A DNA stretch of 64,000 nucleotides from Gemmatimonadota bacterium (lineage in GTDB: Bacteria; Gemmatimonadota; Gemmatimonadetes; Gemmatimonadales; Gemmatimonadaceae). Under the pieces are notes generated by a model. The model saw nothing but the letters and a program-made list of their open reading frames with translations, searched no databases and was not told where the DNA came from. Below are positions 7,832-18,588 of this stretch, piece after piece (the first letter of the stretch is position 1; each line of letters starts with the position of its first letter). The position numbers were made by a program, and so were the translations under genes. The stretch covers positions 1 to 64,000 of the forward strand of contig JAJTGR010000038.1 of the NCBI GenBank assembly GCA_021299375.1, in the 5' to 3' direction.

Positions 7832-10800
7832 CAGTTACGCCCCCGCTTGATCAGTACAACCTCAGGCTCGACGTCACGCATCGAGCGCGCGGCGCGGAAT
7901 GCGCGCTCCTCCTTCGGGAGCACCGACAGGTCTCGGTCGAGCGGGTCGCGAAGCAATGGTTTTGCGGAGTCCACCTTCTCAAAGGGCTGATACTTGAGCG
8001 CCGCACCCGCGTGTGACTGGTTGTGCGCGAAGGTGCTCCACATGTCCAAAAGCTCCTCAGCGAGCCCGCGGATCTTGGTCCGAAGGGCATCGCGATGGGC
8101 GGAGTCCATGGCGGGGTCGTGCTCGGTGACGCGGGTAGCAAGTGTCTCGGATACGAAGTCCAGTCGCGGACGAAGCGCCTCGACGTCGATCGCTTTGGCC
8201 GCAGGCGTGAGCTCGCGAAGCCCATGTCGCGCAAGGGCCACCACGAGCGCCGGTAGGACACGATCAATGGCCCGGGGGGCGAACGGCGTGACGCTGGTGG
8301 CCTCGACCGAGCGATAGAACGTGCGGTGATAGAAAGCAAAGCGCTCGTAGTGCGATCGGTCACGCGGCTTATTGACACTCAGCAGCGTAACGACCAATCC
8401 TGGGCGATTCGGATCGCGCCCCACTCGACTCGTCGACTGGATGTATTCAGCGCTTCCCTTCGGCTGTCCGAGGACCACCATGAGACCGAGTCGCGTAATA
8501 TCGAGACCCACGGAGATCATGTTCGTCGCGAGGGCGACGTCGACACTTCGGTCCTTGGCCCCTGCAAGCCACGATTGCTCCAGCCGCTTCTTGGCTTGCG
8601 ACACCGCGGTGGTTGAGACACGTGAGGTGAGCTCCATCACCTCATAGGCAATATCTCGGTTCGCGAATAGCCCAACCGCTTCACCTACGCGCCGGCGATC
8701 CGCGTATGCGCGAACGCGGTCAATCACCTCGCCTTCCACGATACGGCGCGCTCCACCCAGCTCTCGCAGGGCGTTGAAGTAGCCAAGGAGAGAGAGGTAT
8801 GGATCCGCCGGATTGGTTCCGGCCTTTGCCGCGGCGTCCCCCCCGTTATCCAGATACGCCTTCATCGATGCGGCTAGAAGTGCTACATAAGTGCGCAACA
8901 TGACAACACGCAGGCTTCGCCCGGGCGCGGCAACACCCACGTACTCGCGCGGGGCCACTTCGCCTGGCGACGCCGTCACCGCGAAGAATGTGTCGCGGCG
9001 ATCCGGCGACGCTGGAGGGAAGAGCTCTACGGCCTTGCGCGCGAACAACGCTCGACACTGCGACTCAGCGCGTCGCACCGTGGCCGTTGACGCGACAATC
9101 TTCGGTCGGATGCGAGCATCACCGTCCTTCCTGCTCGCGAAGTGATCGATGGCCGTTTCGTACAGGCCCGCGATGGTCCCCAACGCGCCTGAGATGAGGT
9201 GAAGCTCGTCTTGAATAACAAGGTCCGGCGGTAGCAGCGATCCACCGGAGATAGGCGTGCCTATGCCTGGGTCGGACGCGCCGTAGAAGCCGGCGGCATC
9301 ATGCCGATCAACATGCCCAAAGAGAGCCCCCGCCCGCTCCTCAAATGGCAGACCAGCGAACTTATCGACAGTTGCGATGACGAAGCACGGCAGGCGGCGA
9401 TACAGCGGCTCGTCAACGACGATGAGCGGGAGTGGGCGATCTCCCGTAAAGTCACAGTCCTGATTGGCGCACAGTACCGCAAGGTCACCCGGATTGTCCG
9501 CGTTCGGCCGGAGATGGAAAGAGTCCTTGGTAAACTCTGTGCCACACCATGGGCACGTCTCCATCGGAAGCGGCGATCCGCCCTTGCCCTGCTTGAACTT
9601 GAGCGTGCGGGCACGAGCAGTATCGTCGCGCTGATCGCCCTTCCGCCCCATACGCAACGGTGTGGCCGCCTTGCCGACCCACAACCCGATCTCGAACGGC
9701 CAATCGCCCAGCTCACCGGGGTATGCGACGCGCAGTCGCTCGAGCGCGCAAATCAGAGCAGTCGCGCGGCCCAACTGATCGAGCGTGAGCAGACGGAGCG
9801 TATAACGCATTAACACAGACACGCCCGCGCCACGTACACCTTCGTTGCGTAAACGTCGCAGAGTTAACGTGAAAGCGGCGAGACCGAGATAGGCTTCCGT
9901 CTTGCCACCACCAGTCGGGAAGAAGAGGAGATCCACGATCTCGCGATCGTCATGTGTCGGCTCGGCGATCCCCCGGAGGTTGAGCAAAAAGAATGCGAGC
10001 TGGAACGGGCGCCACGCGGGCGCACTCACCGCCTCCGGCTTCTGCTTGAGGCGCGCCCCATCGCGATGTCGCGCCGCGTCAGCCATGGCGGCATTCGCCA
10101 GCTGGAAAGCCCGTCGTACGTCACTCGCTTTGAGGAGCGCGATACCGTCGGCCATCCTGGCACACGCGCGATCGGCGCGAGCCAGCAGGTCTTCGGCGGT
10201 CTTCCTCCTTTCCGGGTCTACAGGGAGCATGCTGCGACGTGCGGCGATCCATTCCGCGTACCGAGCGACGAGGGGGTTCAGCCCCTCCGCCAGCTCCTGT
10301 TCAGAGGCCGCAGCGAGCTGCTCCATACCGCGCATTACGTCAGCGATGTCCGAAGGACTGGTGAACGGCACCTCAGCGCACGGCTGCCACGTCGTCCACA
10401 CGCGCGTGCAAGTCCCGCCCGCGTCATCCCATGAGCAGGCGATATTGTGGCCAGTCGCGTACTCAAGGGTGTCCGCATACTGCAGGTCGGCGACCCGCTC
10501 GTCCCAATCGTCTGCCGTACCACGGCGCGGATCGGGGCGGCCCAGAAATCCCGCGTCGCAATGCAGTTCAACTGACGCTTGGAAGACGTACCCGGTGTCC
10601 GGCGACTCCTTATCGCCCGGAGTCCGCTCGTTCACCAGAAACACAGCAACCGACTGTGTCCCCGCGATGAGGCGCGACCCCGCAAAGTCCGCCGGCCGAG
10701 CGTAGGCGTACAGCCAAAGCCCGTTGCTGTCGGGAACCTGTACGCGCGTGGGCTTTGCCTTGGGCTTGGGGAGAGGGAGGACAACACCCTGTTCGTACCC

Positions 10801-11346
10801 CGTCCGCCGCCATACCTCGTCAGTTCGCACTTCCTCGCGCTTTTGACTGTCTGCGGTCGCTTGGCCCTCACTACGGTCGCCGGTCTTCGCGTCTTCGCCC
10901 GGGGGCTGCGCTTCGGGCGAATAATCACCCCAACGGACAACGGCCTTGATGGTGTCGGAACCAGCAGGCACGAGAACACTTAGCCCGATTGACGAAGGGA
11001 GAAAGACGCGCCGAGCCGCACTCTTTTCGGTGGCTGTGTCCTCGTCCGCAGATCCCTTATCATCGGCGAAGCCATCGATCTCCTCCTGAGAGGCCTCGTC
11101 GGACTTTTCTTCCTCGGGAGTCTCCCTCGGAACCAAGAAGCCTGTCAGGTACCAGCGCGACGGGCGCATTGGCAACCGTTCGGCGGCGTATTGAGAATCC
11201 TCAGAGAACCTTGCCGGTTCTGGTCCGACGAGATCAAGCCGAAGCGCTCGAATGAGCTGGTGGCGCACTCGGGGAGCGGACTGCTGGTTGAGGGGCATCA
11301 CAGAATTCGCCGCGTTGTCAGAAATGGAATTCTCAGGTTCGTTCAC
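7831..11346 (-). CDS. drmA: DISARM helicase DrmA
   Basis: The 1171-residue product has a long N-terminal region with an acidic insertion (residues 70-110), then a superfamily 2 helicase core: Walker A PTGGGKTEAY at 477-486, a Cys4-type site (CPWCG, later CANQDC), a Walker B-like QDELHLISGALG, SAT-like STATVRRAE, and the C-terminal motifs ATNMISVGLDITRLG and STSRVGRDPNRPG. This is the DrmA layout. With DrmB it forms the core of DISARM, engaging incoming phage DNA and translocating on it. It overlaps drmMI upstream by 4 bases and drmB downstream by 1 base, so the operon is likely translated as a coupled set. The start ATG at 11346 is fixed by the overlap. Confidence 0.96.
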   Translation of the reverse strand: MNEPENSISDNAANSVMPLNQQSAPRVRHQLIRALRLDLVGPEPARFSEDSQYAAERLPMRPSRWYLTGFLVPRETPEEEKSDEASQEEIDGFADDKGSADEDTATEKSAARRVFLPSSIGLSVLVPAGSDTIKAVVRWGDYSPEAQPPGEDAKTGDRSEGQATADSQKREEVRTDEVWRRTGYEQGVVLPLPKPKAKPTRVQVPDSNGLWLYAYARPADFAGSRLIAGTQSVAVFLVNERTPGDKESPDTGYVFQASVELHCDAGFLGRPDPRRGTADDWDERVADLQYADTLEYATGHNIACSWDDAGGTCTRVWTTWQPCAEVPFTSPSDIADVMRGMEQLAAASEQELAEGLNPLVARYAEWIAARRSMLPVDPERRKTAEDLLARADRACARMADGIALLKASDVRRAFQLANAAMADAARHRDGARLKQKPEAVSAPAWRPFQLAFFLLNLRGIAEPTHDDREIVDLLFFPTGGGKTEAYLGLAAFTLTLRRLRNEGVRGAGVSVLMRYTLRLLTLDQLGRATALICALERLRVAYPGELGDWPFEIGLWVGKAATPLRMGRKGDQRDDTARARTLKFKQGKGGSPLPMETCPWCGTEFTKDSFHLRPNADNPGDLAVLCANQDCDFTGDRPLPLIVVDEPLYRRLPCFVIATVDKFAGLPFEERAGALFGHVDRHDAAGFYGASDPGIGTPISGGSLLPPDLVIQDELHLISGALGTIAGLYETAIDHFASRKDGDARIRPKIVASTATVRRAESQCRALFARKAVELFPPASPDRRDTFFAVTASPGEVAPREYVGVAAPGRSLRVVMLRTYVALLAASMKAYLDNGGDAAAKAGTNPADPYLSLLGYFNALRELGGARRIVEGEVIDRVRAYADRRRVGEAVGLFANRDIAYEVMELTSRVSTTAVSQAKKRLEQSWLAGAKDRSVDVALATNMISVGLDITRLGLMVVLGQPKGSAEYIQSTSRVGRDPNRPGLVVTLLSVNKPRDRSHYERFAFYHRTFYRSVEATSVTPFAPRAIDRVLPALVVALARHGLRELTPAAKAIDVEALRPRLDFVSETLATRVTEHDPAMDSAHRDALRTKIRGLAEELLDMWSTFAHNQSHAGAALKYQPFEKVDSAKPLLRDPLDRDLSVLPKEERAFRAARSMRDVEPEVVLIKRGRN

Positions 11347-14300
11347 AGATTTCTCCCCGTTGCTCGCTCCCGGTTCAGTTCGAGCAGCTTCGCAAGCACC
11401 TCATCGCGCACCTCGTCAGGCCAGCGTAGGCGGTACTTACGCTTGGCGCGGGTGCCGGGCTCGATCTCGTCCTCGTCGAACTCGGGGATGAACTCAGCGA
11501 CCGGGTTGATGTCTGTCCAGCCGTACGTTTCGAGCGCGGCGCGATCCAGTGCCGCGTGCAGGTCGCGCAGGCGCTGTGTCTCGGCAGACTGGTCCTCGGG
11601 GTCATGGAACCGATTGTAGGTGTCGGTGAGCCCTTGGTCGCGGTTGACCATCAGCTCTGAGCGGTAGTCGTGGTACGCGCGGCCGGCACTCTCGAGCGCT
11701 GGTGATTCCTGCCAATCCACAGGGAAGGGGAATGTCTCGAAGCAGTCCGAAGGGGTGTACCGGAAGTCACTCTTCATGGTTGGCCCTAAGAAGAGCGCCC
11801 AAAGCTGATGAACCCGCGATTGAAGAACGGCGAAGCCGCTTTGCTGGTCGATCGCGAACAAAACGGACGTGTGCGAGAAGACCTGCCCAGCGTCAAGGAA
11901 TGCCATTGCTTGAGCATTACTGGTTTGCGCTGTGAAGAGCACATTGCTGTAGCCCCGCAACGCCCTCTGCATCTCGTTACGCCTCTCAGCAAACAGCCAC
12001 CAATTCTTTCGGTACGACGCCCGATTGTCATTGAGCCGGGACGGCCTGACCTTCGCCTCAACGATCTGCATCAACTCCGGCCAACCCGCCCGCGCCTCCG
12101 CTTCGGTCAAATCTCCGAAATTGATGACATACCGCCGATGCGCATGCGTCGGGCTATCGTTGACTTCTTCTCCGCCGATATACGGGAAGATCACCTCCTG
12201 ATTTCGCGGGTTCTCCGCGATCAGCCTGTGCATTTCCGCGATTGGCGTCGCGTCCGGGTTGTCATCATCGAACGTGAAGCCCATACCGAGCACGTAGCTC
12301 CCGATGAAGCTCTTACCCGCGTTCTCTGGTAGGGGGGCTGGATCGGCATCGCTGCCTGCATGAAAGAGGAACGCTGTGATGAGCGACGACTCCTTTCCAT
12401 CGATGCGATACGGTCCCCCGTATGCACCGCGGACGCCGTGCACCACCGAAACGACCACCGCCGCCGCACCGGGCCACCTGTAACGGCGCCGTGCCTCGTA
12501 GAGCGTGCACCGGTGCTCACGCAGCCAACGTAGGCCGGTCGCGCGCGTATCCCCTTGCGCGATCGTGTTCGTTGCGATCAACCCGAACGTTCCGCCCTCC
12601 CGCAGCAGGCCGTACACGCGGCGGAAGAAGTGCGCCACCAGATCGGCGTTGCCGTGCGCGCCCTCATGCAGCTCCTGCAACCACGGCAGGTAAAGCGGCG
12701 GGTTACCGTTGATAAGCGTGTTCTTGCCAGCGAAAGGCGGATTGCCCACAAACGCGTCGAATCCCGGTGTCGCGCGCCGGAATACTTCGGGGAACTCCAC
12801 CTCCCAGTGGAACGGCACGATGCCATGCGCACGAAAGTCGTCCGACAGGCGCGTGAGCGCTTCCACGTCGCGACGCCCGAGAGCATTTGCCGCCCGCATC
12901 TCGAGCGTCGATCGCAGTGACTCGCGTGCCTTGTCCTTCTCCGCGCCGAAGAAGGCTGTGAGCACCGCATCGCCTACCCGCCGCACCAGATCGAGCTGCG
13001 CGTCGGCCTCCCGCAGCAGCACCTGCTTCTCGTTGGTGTCGTCGGAATCGGCCATGGCCTCGATCTGGTCACGCCGACCGTCCGCCTGTACGAGGCAGTC
13101 TTCCACTACTGACGCCCACAGGTGCCGCTGTGCACTGCCTCCCGGCGCCCAGTGGAACGTAGTGATCTGCTGGTAGGTGAGCCCCACGAGCGAATCACCG
13201 TGCCGCAGCGCGTGATCGAGGAAGGTGAACGGATGCTCGCGCGCGAGGGTCACCAGCCAAAGCGAGAGCTTGGCGAGTTGTACGGCGTACGCGTTGCGGT
13301 CCACCCCATACAGGCATTGCTGGGCGACGAGCCGGCGGGCGTACAGTTGCGGGTCCTCGTCGGGCGGCATGGGAGGCATGTGCCCCTGCCGCTGCCACGC
13401 CTCAACAAGCTTGTCGCCAAGGTATCGGCAGGCGCCCACCAGAAAGGCCCCTGAGCCCATGGCCGGGTCACACACTTTGAGCGCAAGTATCTGCTCCGGC
13501 GTGGGCGCCCCGCCGAACGCCTCGAAGATTGGGCGCAGCGTAGTCGCCACGATCGGCTCTGTCAGCTCGCGCGGCGTGTAGTGCGACCCGCTGCGGCGGC
13601 GTTCTTCGGTGGGGTGCAGCACCAGCCCACCACGACGCACCTCCTGTGGCGTGAATGGTGACCGGCGCTTCTGAAGCGCCTCGAGCAACTCGGCCACGCC
13701 GGTGGCCTGCTTGAGGAGCGTCGCCTGCGCCGCCGGCAGCTCCACGTCGCAGTGCTCCTTGAGCCACTTCACACGATCGGCGCCTCGCTGACGCAGCAAC
13801 GCGTCCAGGTCGCACACGGGGTGCGCAGGCGCACCCTTGCCCTTGCTCTTGGGCACCAGCGCCACCGACGTGCCAAGGGCCGGCCTCACCTCGAAGCCCA
13901 TCATGGCCTCGTATACAGAGCCAATCTGCTCCACGTCGAGCGCGCGATACGAAAGCCGCTCGCCGTCGAGCACCAGCAGCCGCTCTAGCACACCCAGGAC
14001 GCAGCCGTCGCTTATCCGGGGAACGCTCGCGAGTCGTTCGCCCATGACACGGCGTGCACCCCACGGGCGGCCTTCGAGGAAAGGATATCGATCGGGGTCG
14101 AACAGCTCACCGGCGCGCGCAGGGATCCGCATGGCGCCGTGCCGCGCTCCGTCATGCAGGATGCGCGTGAGCGCGAGGAGGCGAGCCCACGCACCGTAGC
14201 GTTGCTCCATCGTATCGGGGTACCGCGCGCGATCGGCGGAGAGTTGCTCATACAGAGCGCCCACGCCGTAGTGCTGCACCCACGAGGCGTCCTGCGGCAG

Positions 14301-15194
14301 CATGCCGCGCTCTTCCGCGTAGAGCACGAACACCAGGCGCATGATGGTGGTGAGCAACCCGCCGTACACTTCCTGCGGCGCTTCAGCGAGCGTATCCCGG
14401 AGTACGTCGCCGTCTGCCGCATCGTCAGCAGCCTGAATCCCGCGCAGCAGCACGTACAGCCCATCGAGTACCTGCTCCGCGAGCTGCGTGGATACGTCGT
14501 TCTGGTATTTCCGAGATTCTCTCAGGAGGTGCCCGAGTCGCTGGCCGCTCGGGCACGCGCGCGAGAGGCGCCACCCGCTCAGCAACTGCGTCATGGCCAG
14601 GAACATCGGGCGCCCTGAGACTGTGCCCATGGCCGACACCGGGAACGACAGGTACCCCGACGACTCACCGCGCGGTGCGTATACGAACCGAATCACACGG
14701 TCCGTGACGAGAAGCCCGGCGCCGACCCCAGTCTCCCGCAGAAGCCGCTCAAACTGATCCTGCGGCGACGCCGTCCACGTGCTGTCGTTACTCGGGCGGT
14801 CAGGGTCCGCACCGTTGGCCAGCACGCGCACCAACAGTTGAAACGCGTCCTGCTCCGGGTCCGGGACCGCGAAGGTCGGCTCCAGCCGAACCTGCAATTC
14901 CGGAAGCGAGAGAACGAGCGAGTCCGGGATAGCGGGGCCGCCCGGCATGCCGGCGATACTCTGAGGGCGCCAGCGGAGGATCTGCTCAGCGAAAGCGACG
15001 AAGTCGACCAACGTCCGGTCGCCTCGTTCATCAGGCGCGGAGAGCAAGTCGCTATACAACCGCCAGCTGTCGCGGGCCGATTCATCAATCACAACCCCGG
15101 CCCGCATGAGGGCCTTGGGTACGACGACAAGTCCAACGGGCTGGATAAGTCCCAGCCACTCCTGATGCGCCAGCAACTCCCGATCAACCATCAC
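11343..15194 (-). CDS. drmMI: DISARM class 1 adenine-specific DNA methyltransferase DrmMI
   Basis: The 1283-residue product has the SAM-binding motif VCDPAMGSGAFLVGACRYLG at residues 574-593 and the catalytic motif NPPF at 818-821, preceded by a motif (RSGSHYTPRELTEPIV) typical of large N6-adenine methylases of the type IIG/PglX-like kind. A long N-terminal helical domain (1-530) and a C-terminal region resembling target-recognition parts (GYSNVLFTAQTSNAQAMAFL, then FRYTPSDCFETFPFPV) flank it. In class 1 DISARM this enzyme marks host DNA so that the system spares it. The recognition sequence cannot be read here. It overlaps drmD and drmA by 4 bases each. Confidence 0.95.
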   Translation of the reverse strand: MMVDRELLAHQEWLGLIQPVGLVVVPKALMRAGVVIDESARDSWRLYSDLLSAPDERGDRTLVDFVAFAEQILRWRPQSIAGMPGGPAIPDSLVLSLPELQVRLEPTFAVPDPEQDAFQLLVRVLANGADPDRPSNDSTWTASPQDQFERLLRETGVGAGLLVTDRVIRFVYAPRGESSGYLSFPVSAMGTVSGRPMFLAMTQLLSGWRLSRACPSGQRLGHLLRESRKYQNDVSTQLAEQVLDGLYVLLRGIQAADDAADGDVLRDTLAEAPQEVYGGLLTTIMRLVFVLYAEERGMLPQDASWVQHYGVGALYEQLSADRARYPDTMEQRYGAWARLLALTRILHDGARHGAMRIPARAGELFDPDRYPFLEGRPWGARRVMGERLASVPRISDGCVLGVLERLLVLDGERLSYRALDVEQIGSVYEAMMGFEVRPALGTSVALVPKSKGKGAPAHPVCDLDALLRQRGADRVKWLKEHCDVELPAAQATLLKQATGVAELLEALQKRRSPFTPQEVRRGGLVLHPTEERRRSGSHYTPRELTEPIVATTLRPIFEAFGGAPTPEQILALKVCDPAMGSGAFLVGACRYLGDKLVEAWQRQGHMPPMPPDEDPQLYARRLVAQQCLYGVDRNAYAVQLAKLSLWLVTLAREHPFTFLDHALRHGDSLVGLTYQQITTFHWAPGGSAQRHLWASVVEDCLVQADGRRDQIEAMADSDDTNEKQVLLREADAQLDLVRRVGDAVLTAFFGAEKDKARESLRSTLEMRAANALGRRDVEALTRLSDDFRAHGIVPFHWEVEFPEVFRRATPGFDAFVGNPPFAGKNTLINGNPPLYLPWLQELHEGAHGNADLVAHFFRRVYGLLREGGTFGLIATNTIAQGDTRATGLRWLREHRCTLYEARRRYRWPGAAAVVVSVVHGVRGAYGGPYRIDGKESSLITAFLFHAGSDADPAPLPENAGKSFIGSYVLGMGFTFDDDNPDATPIAEMHRLIAENPRNQEVIFPYIGGEEVNDSPTHAHRRYVINFGDLTEAEARAGWPELMQIVEAKVRPSRLNDNRASYRKNWWLFAERRNEMQRALRGYSNVLFTAQTSNAQAMAFLDAGQVFSHTSVLFAIDQQSGFAVLQSRVHQLWALFLGPTMKSDFRYTPSDCFETFPFPVDWQESPALESAGRAYHDYRSELMVNRDQGLTDTYNRFHDPEDQSAETQRLRDLHAALDRAALETYGWTDINPVAEFIPEFDEDEIEPGTRAKRKYRLRWPDEVRDEVLAKLLELNRERATGRNL

Positions 15195-18100
15195 CCGCTC
15201 ACCGGCCAGAGGTACACAACGCCGAGTGGCTCGACGCGGCTATGACGAATGGAGTACGACTCTCGGATACGCGCCGGTTCGCGCTGGCGCTCTCCCTGAA
15301 GCGCCTGCAACCGCGCTTCCCAGTGACGACGCTCGGACTGGAGCTGACGGAGCTCCTGGCTGTCGAGTCCAAGCTCAAGCTGCTGACTCTCACCAACCTG
15401 AGCGGTGATCCGGTTCACACGCTCAACGATGAGACGTTCGAGCTCACGGGCTTCCCGATCGCCGCGTTCTGCCAGCTTCAGACGGGCCTCCTCAGCGACC
15501 ACGTCGGCACGCGCCTCGAGGTGCGGGCGCAAGGCGATAACGTCGTCGTGAAGCGACTCCTGAAGGCGATCCATGACCTCCTTCGGCACGGGGCGCGTGT
15601 CTCCCTCAGGGAGCGTGCGGTCGAGAAGCTCCAGCGTCTTCGCCTCTCCCGTCCCGCCTTCCGTAAATGGTTCGAGTGCACCACCGCGCTGCGAGGGTGA
15701 GCGCCAACGCGCTGCCACCGCAATGATCTCGTCATGGAGGCGGCCCGCTTGCGGCCCATACAAAGACAGTCTCCCGAGGAGTACGACGCGAGGCACTGAA
15801 TCCTCGGTGTGCCCCACGCACGCCCTGGCCAGGTCGTATTGCACCAGTCCCTGCGCGGTGAAGCGACCGAGCAGGCGCTGCACTATGCGTTGTTCAAGGT
15901 GCAAATGCACGGTGTCCGGATCGGGGATACCGTGATCGCGGAATACGACCGGGCGCAGTGCGGTGCGGCTACGCCATTCAGCCACCGTCATCTTCTTCCG
16001 GTCCCGTGACGGACGGAGTGTGTCGAGTGTGTCCTGCCATGACGGATCGTTCGCCGGCAGTGGCACCTGCCAAAGCGAACGACCACGCTCCAGCGTTTCC
16101 TGCATTGGCTGTCCGCCAGACAAGACGAGGGCGCGATCAAGCGCGGCACGGAAGGCAGGCTCCCGGAAGTTCAGGTGCGCTTCGGCCTTCTCCCGCAACG
16201 ACTCAAGCCGCTCGATCTGACCTTCGAGGTCTTCACGCTTCGCGCGCGCCACCTCGAGTTCCTCCAGCATCTGTTGGCGCCTGACAGGATCCGCTTCGAC
16301 ATCTCGAATCTTCACGGTGAGGTCGTTGAGCCCCTTTCTAGTGATGCCATTTGCCAGCAGCCGCTCGACCTGACGTTCGAGTACCGGCGCCATCGACCCG
16401 AGCTGCGTGCGGATGCGCTCGGTCTTCAGCACCAGCGTTTCAAGGACGCGGTCTTCGGGGCGCTGTTCCAGCACGAAGTAATGGCAACGGACTTCTTCGG
16501 CGGGTTGTCCCTTTCGATCGATTCGGCCATTACGCTGCTCGAGGCGCGCCGGATTCCACGGGAGGTCGAAGTGGAAGAGATCCGCGCAGTAGGCTTGCAG
16601 GTTGAGACCTTCGCGTGCCGCGTCCGTCGCGATGAGAATGCGAACGGGGTGCTTCGCCGGATCGGTCGTAAACGCCTTCTTCACCGACTCGCGCGCATCC
16701 TCCCCCATCCCGCCGTGGTACACGAGGATGCGCTCATCCTCGCGGTCCGACCCGGCGATGGCCTGGCGAAGCTGCTGCTCGAGATAGCGCTTGGTATCCG
16801 CGTATTCGGTAAAGATGATCGCGCGGCGCGGCAACCACCCATACGGCTCCCCTTCCCGACGCAGCTCGTCCAACGCGGGGAGGGTGGGGCACTGATTGCT
16901 TCGGATCCAGTCTACCAGCTCCCGCACACGCGGATCGGACGCTGAGCGATGGCGATTGGCGATCTCGAGCATGTCGCGCACCAGTGCGACCTCGCGACGC
17001 AGGAGCTCCTGGGAGCCGTACGACGCGGCTTCGGTCGCTCTCGCCATCGCGTCGTCCTCCGACTTGAGGAGCTCCTCTTCGTTCGTCTCCGCCGCGTCGT
17101 CGTCCGCCCCCGGCGGGGTCAGATCATCCAGTGTGACACTTGACGCCTGCCCCTCAGGTGGCGCTTGCTCAAGCAGTCGCTCTAGCGTCCTAAGATGCAC
17201 GGCGGCCGTGCGCGCGAACGCTTCGATCGACGACAGCAGGCGTTTCTGCAGGCCGATGATCGTCAGTCGGCCTGCTGCTTGGGCTGTCTTCTTGGCTGTG
17301 GAGAGCCTCTCCTCGCGAACCGCGTTCAGGTCTTCCAGCATGTTCGCGAGCACCAGCTCCGGTGCGTCAGCTGGCAAGCCCTCGATGCTGACCTTCTCTA
17401 CTTTGCGAACGGCAAAACCGCCCTGAAGTTGGCGCAGGTCTTCCTTGAGGCGCCGCACCATGATCGGTTCGAGTTCCTTGGCACTCTTGACCGGCACCCC
17501 GCGGGTAAAGCGCTGAGGATCAAGCAGCTCGAGAAGCGCCGCGAAGCTGTTGGAATGCCCGTTGTGCGGTGTGGCCGACAGGAAGAGCCGATGCTCGAAG
17601 CGACCAGCCAAGTCTCGGATGACGCGCGTGAACTGCGAGTCGATCGCGTACTTGGACCCGGACGACGGCGCCGCATGGTGCGCTTCATCGAGAATGAGGA
17701 GCGTTCCGGGCGCCGACTCCCCAAGCCAATCTCTGAGACCGCTAGCATACGACTCGTCGGCCAGCAGCGAATGGGAAATGATGAACCGCGAGTGCGTGGT
17801 CCACGGGTTGATGGCGTGGCCGCGCTCCATTCGCTTCCGCTGCACGTACGCCCGATCGTACACCTCAAAGATCAGGCCGAAGCGCTGCTCGAGCTCTTCC
17901 CGCCACTGCGGGACGACCGACGGCGGCGCAGCGACGACCACGCGGTGCACTCGCTGGCGAAGCATCAGCTCGCGCAGGATCAGCCCCGCCTCGATCGTCT
18001 TGCCCAAGCCCACGTCGTCGGCCACGAACAGGTTGACCCGTGGCAGCTGCAAGGCCTTTCGGAGCGGCTCGAGCTGATACGCCATGACCTCGATCCCCGC

Positions 18101-18436
18101 CCGGAACGGCGCCTGGAAAAGCGTGGGATCCGTGGCCGTGACTGTGTTCCAGCGGATGGCGTTCAGGTAGGCCGCAAACAGGCCGGGGGCGTCGAAGCCA
18201 TGCTCCCCAATGTGCTGCCAGCCGGCGTCCGCGAGGATTTCAGCGTCCACCTCGCGCTCCCAGAGCACCTCGGTGACCATCCCCAACGCGTCGTCCTCGA
18301 TGCAGGAGAGACGCACCAAAGTGTCCACGTCGTCCATCTCTGGCGGGACGACTGCTTCGACAAGGTGCCGGCGGGTTCTGCAACGAACCAAGGCGCCGGG
18401 GGCAAGAGCTGCGGCTTCAATAAATGTGGGGGTCAT
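15191..18436 (-). CDS. drmD: DISARM class 1 SNF2-family helicase DrmD
   Basis: The 1081-residue product is an SNF2/HepA-like ATPase: Walker A DDVGLGKTIEAGLILRE (residues 140-156), DEAHHAA (250-256), LSATPHNGH, and the C-lobe motifs ATDAAREGLNLQ and PWNPARLEQRNGRIDRKGQ. The C-terminal third is rich in charged helices, likely coiled coil. DrmD is the marker of class 1 DISARM and is thought to move on double-stranded DNA. It is the first gene of the five-gene operon. ATG at 18436 is used; a 521-base gap separates it from the next gene upstream, and the operon promoter should lie there. Confidence 0.95.
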   Translation of the reverse strand: MTPTFIEAAALAPGALVRCRTRRHLVEAVVPPEMDDVDTLVRLSCIEDDALGMVTEVLWEREVDAEILADAGWQHIGEHGFDAPGLFAAYLNAIRWNTVTATDPTLFQAPFRAGIEVMAYQLEPLRKALQLPRVNLFVADDVGLGKTIEAGLILRELMLRQRVHRVVVAAPPSVVPQWREELEQRFGLIFEVYDRAYVQRKRMERGHAINPWTTHSRFIISHSLLADESYASGLRDWLGESAPGTLLILDEAHHAAPSSGSKYAIDSQFTRVIRDLAGRFEHRLFLSATPHNGHSNSFAALLELLDPQRFTRGVPVKSAKELEPIMVRRLKEDLRQLQGGFAVRKVEKVSIEGLPADAPELVLANMLEDLNAVREERLSTAKKTAQAAGRLTIIGLQKRLLSSIEAFARTAAVHLRTLERLLEQAPPEGQASSVTLDDLTPPGADDDAAETNEEELLKSEDDAMARATEAASYGSQELLRREVALVRDMLEIANRHRSASDPRVRELVDWIRSNQCPTLPALDELRREGEPYGWLPRRAIIFTEYADTKRYLEQQLRQAIAGSDREDERILVYHGGMGEDARESVKKAFTTDPAKHPVRILIATDAAREGLNLQAYCADLFHFDLPWNPARLEQRNGRIDRKGQPAEEVRCHYFVLEQRPEDRVLETLVLKTERIRTQLGSMAPVLERQVERLLANGITRKGLNDLTVKIRDVEADPVRRQQMLEELEVARAKREDLEGQIERLESLREKAEAHLNFREPAFRAALDRALVLSGGQPMQETLERGRSLWQVPLPANDPSWQDTLDTLRPSRDRKKMTVAEWRSRTALRPVVFRDHGIPDPDTVHLHLEQRIVQRLLGRFTAQGLVQYDLARACVGHTEDSVPRVVLLGRLSLYGPQAGRLHDEIIAVAARWRSPSQRGGALEPFTEGGTGEAKTLELLDRTLPEGDTRPVPKEVMDRLQESLHDDVIALRPHLEARADVVAEEARLKLAERGDREARELERLIVERVNRITAQVGESQQLELGLDSQELRQLQSERRHWEARLQALQGERQREPARIRESYSIRHSRVEPLGVVYLWPVSG

Positions 18437-18588
18437 CAGTACCGATTTTTGTTGCGATAAGCCGGTGGGGTACCATCGACAGTGCCCGTCATGGACAACT
18501 CCAACAGAGTACCCCTATCGAACATCGTGCGGAGTTTGCGCCCCGGCACCGACCGCGACAAGTGGAGAGGAAGTTCGCATCGGAGACC

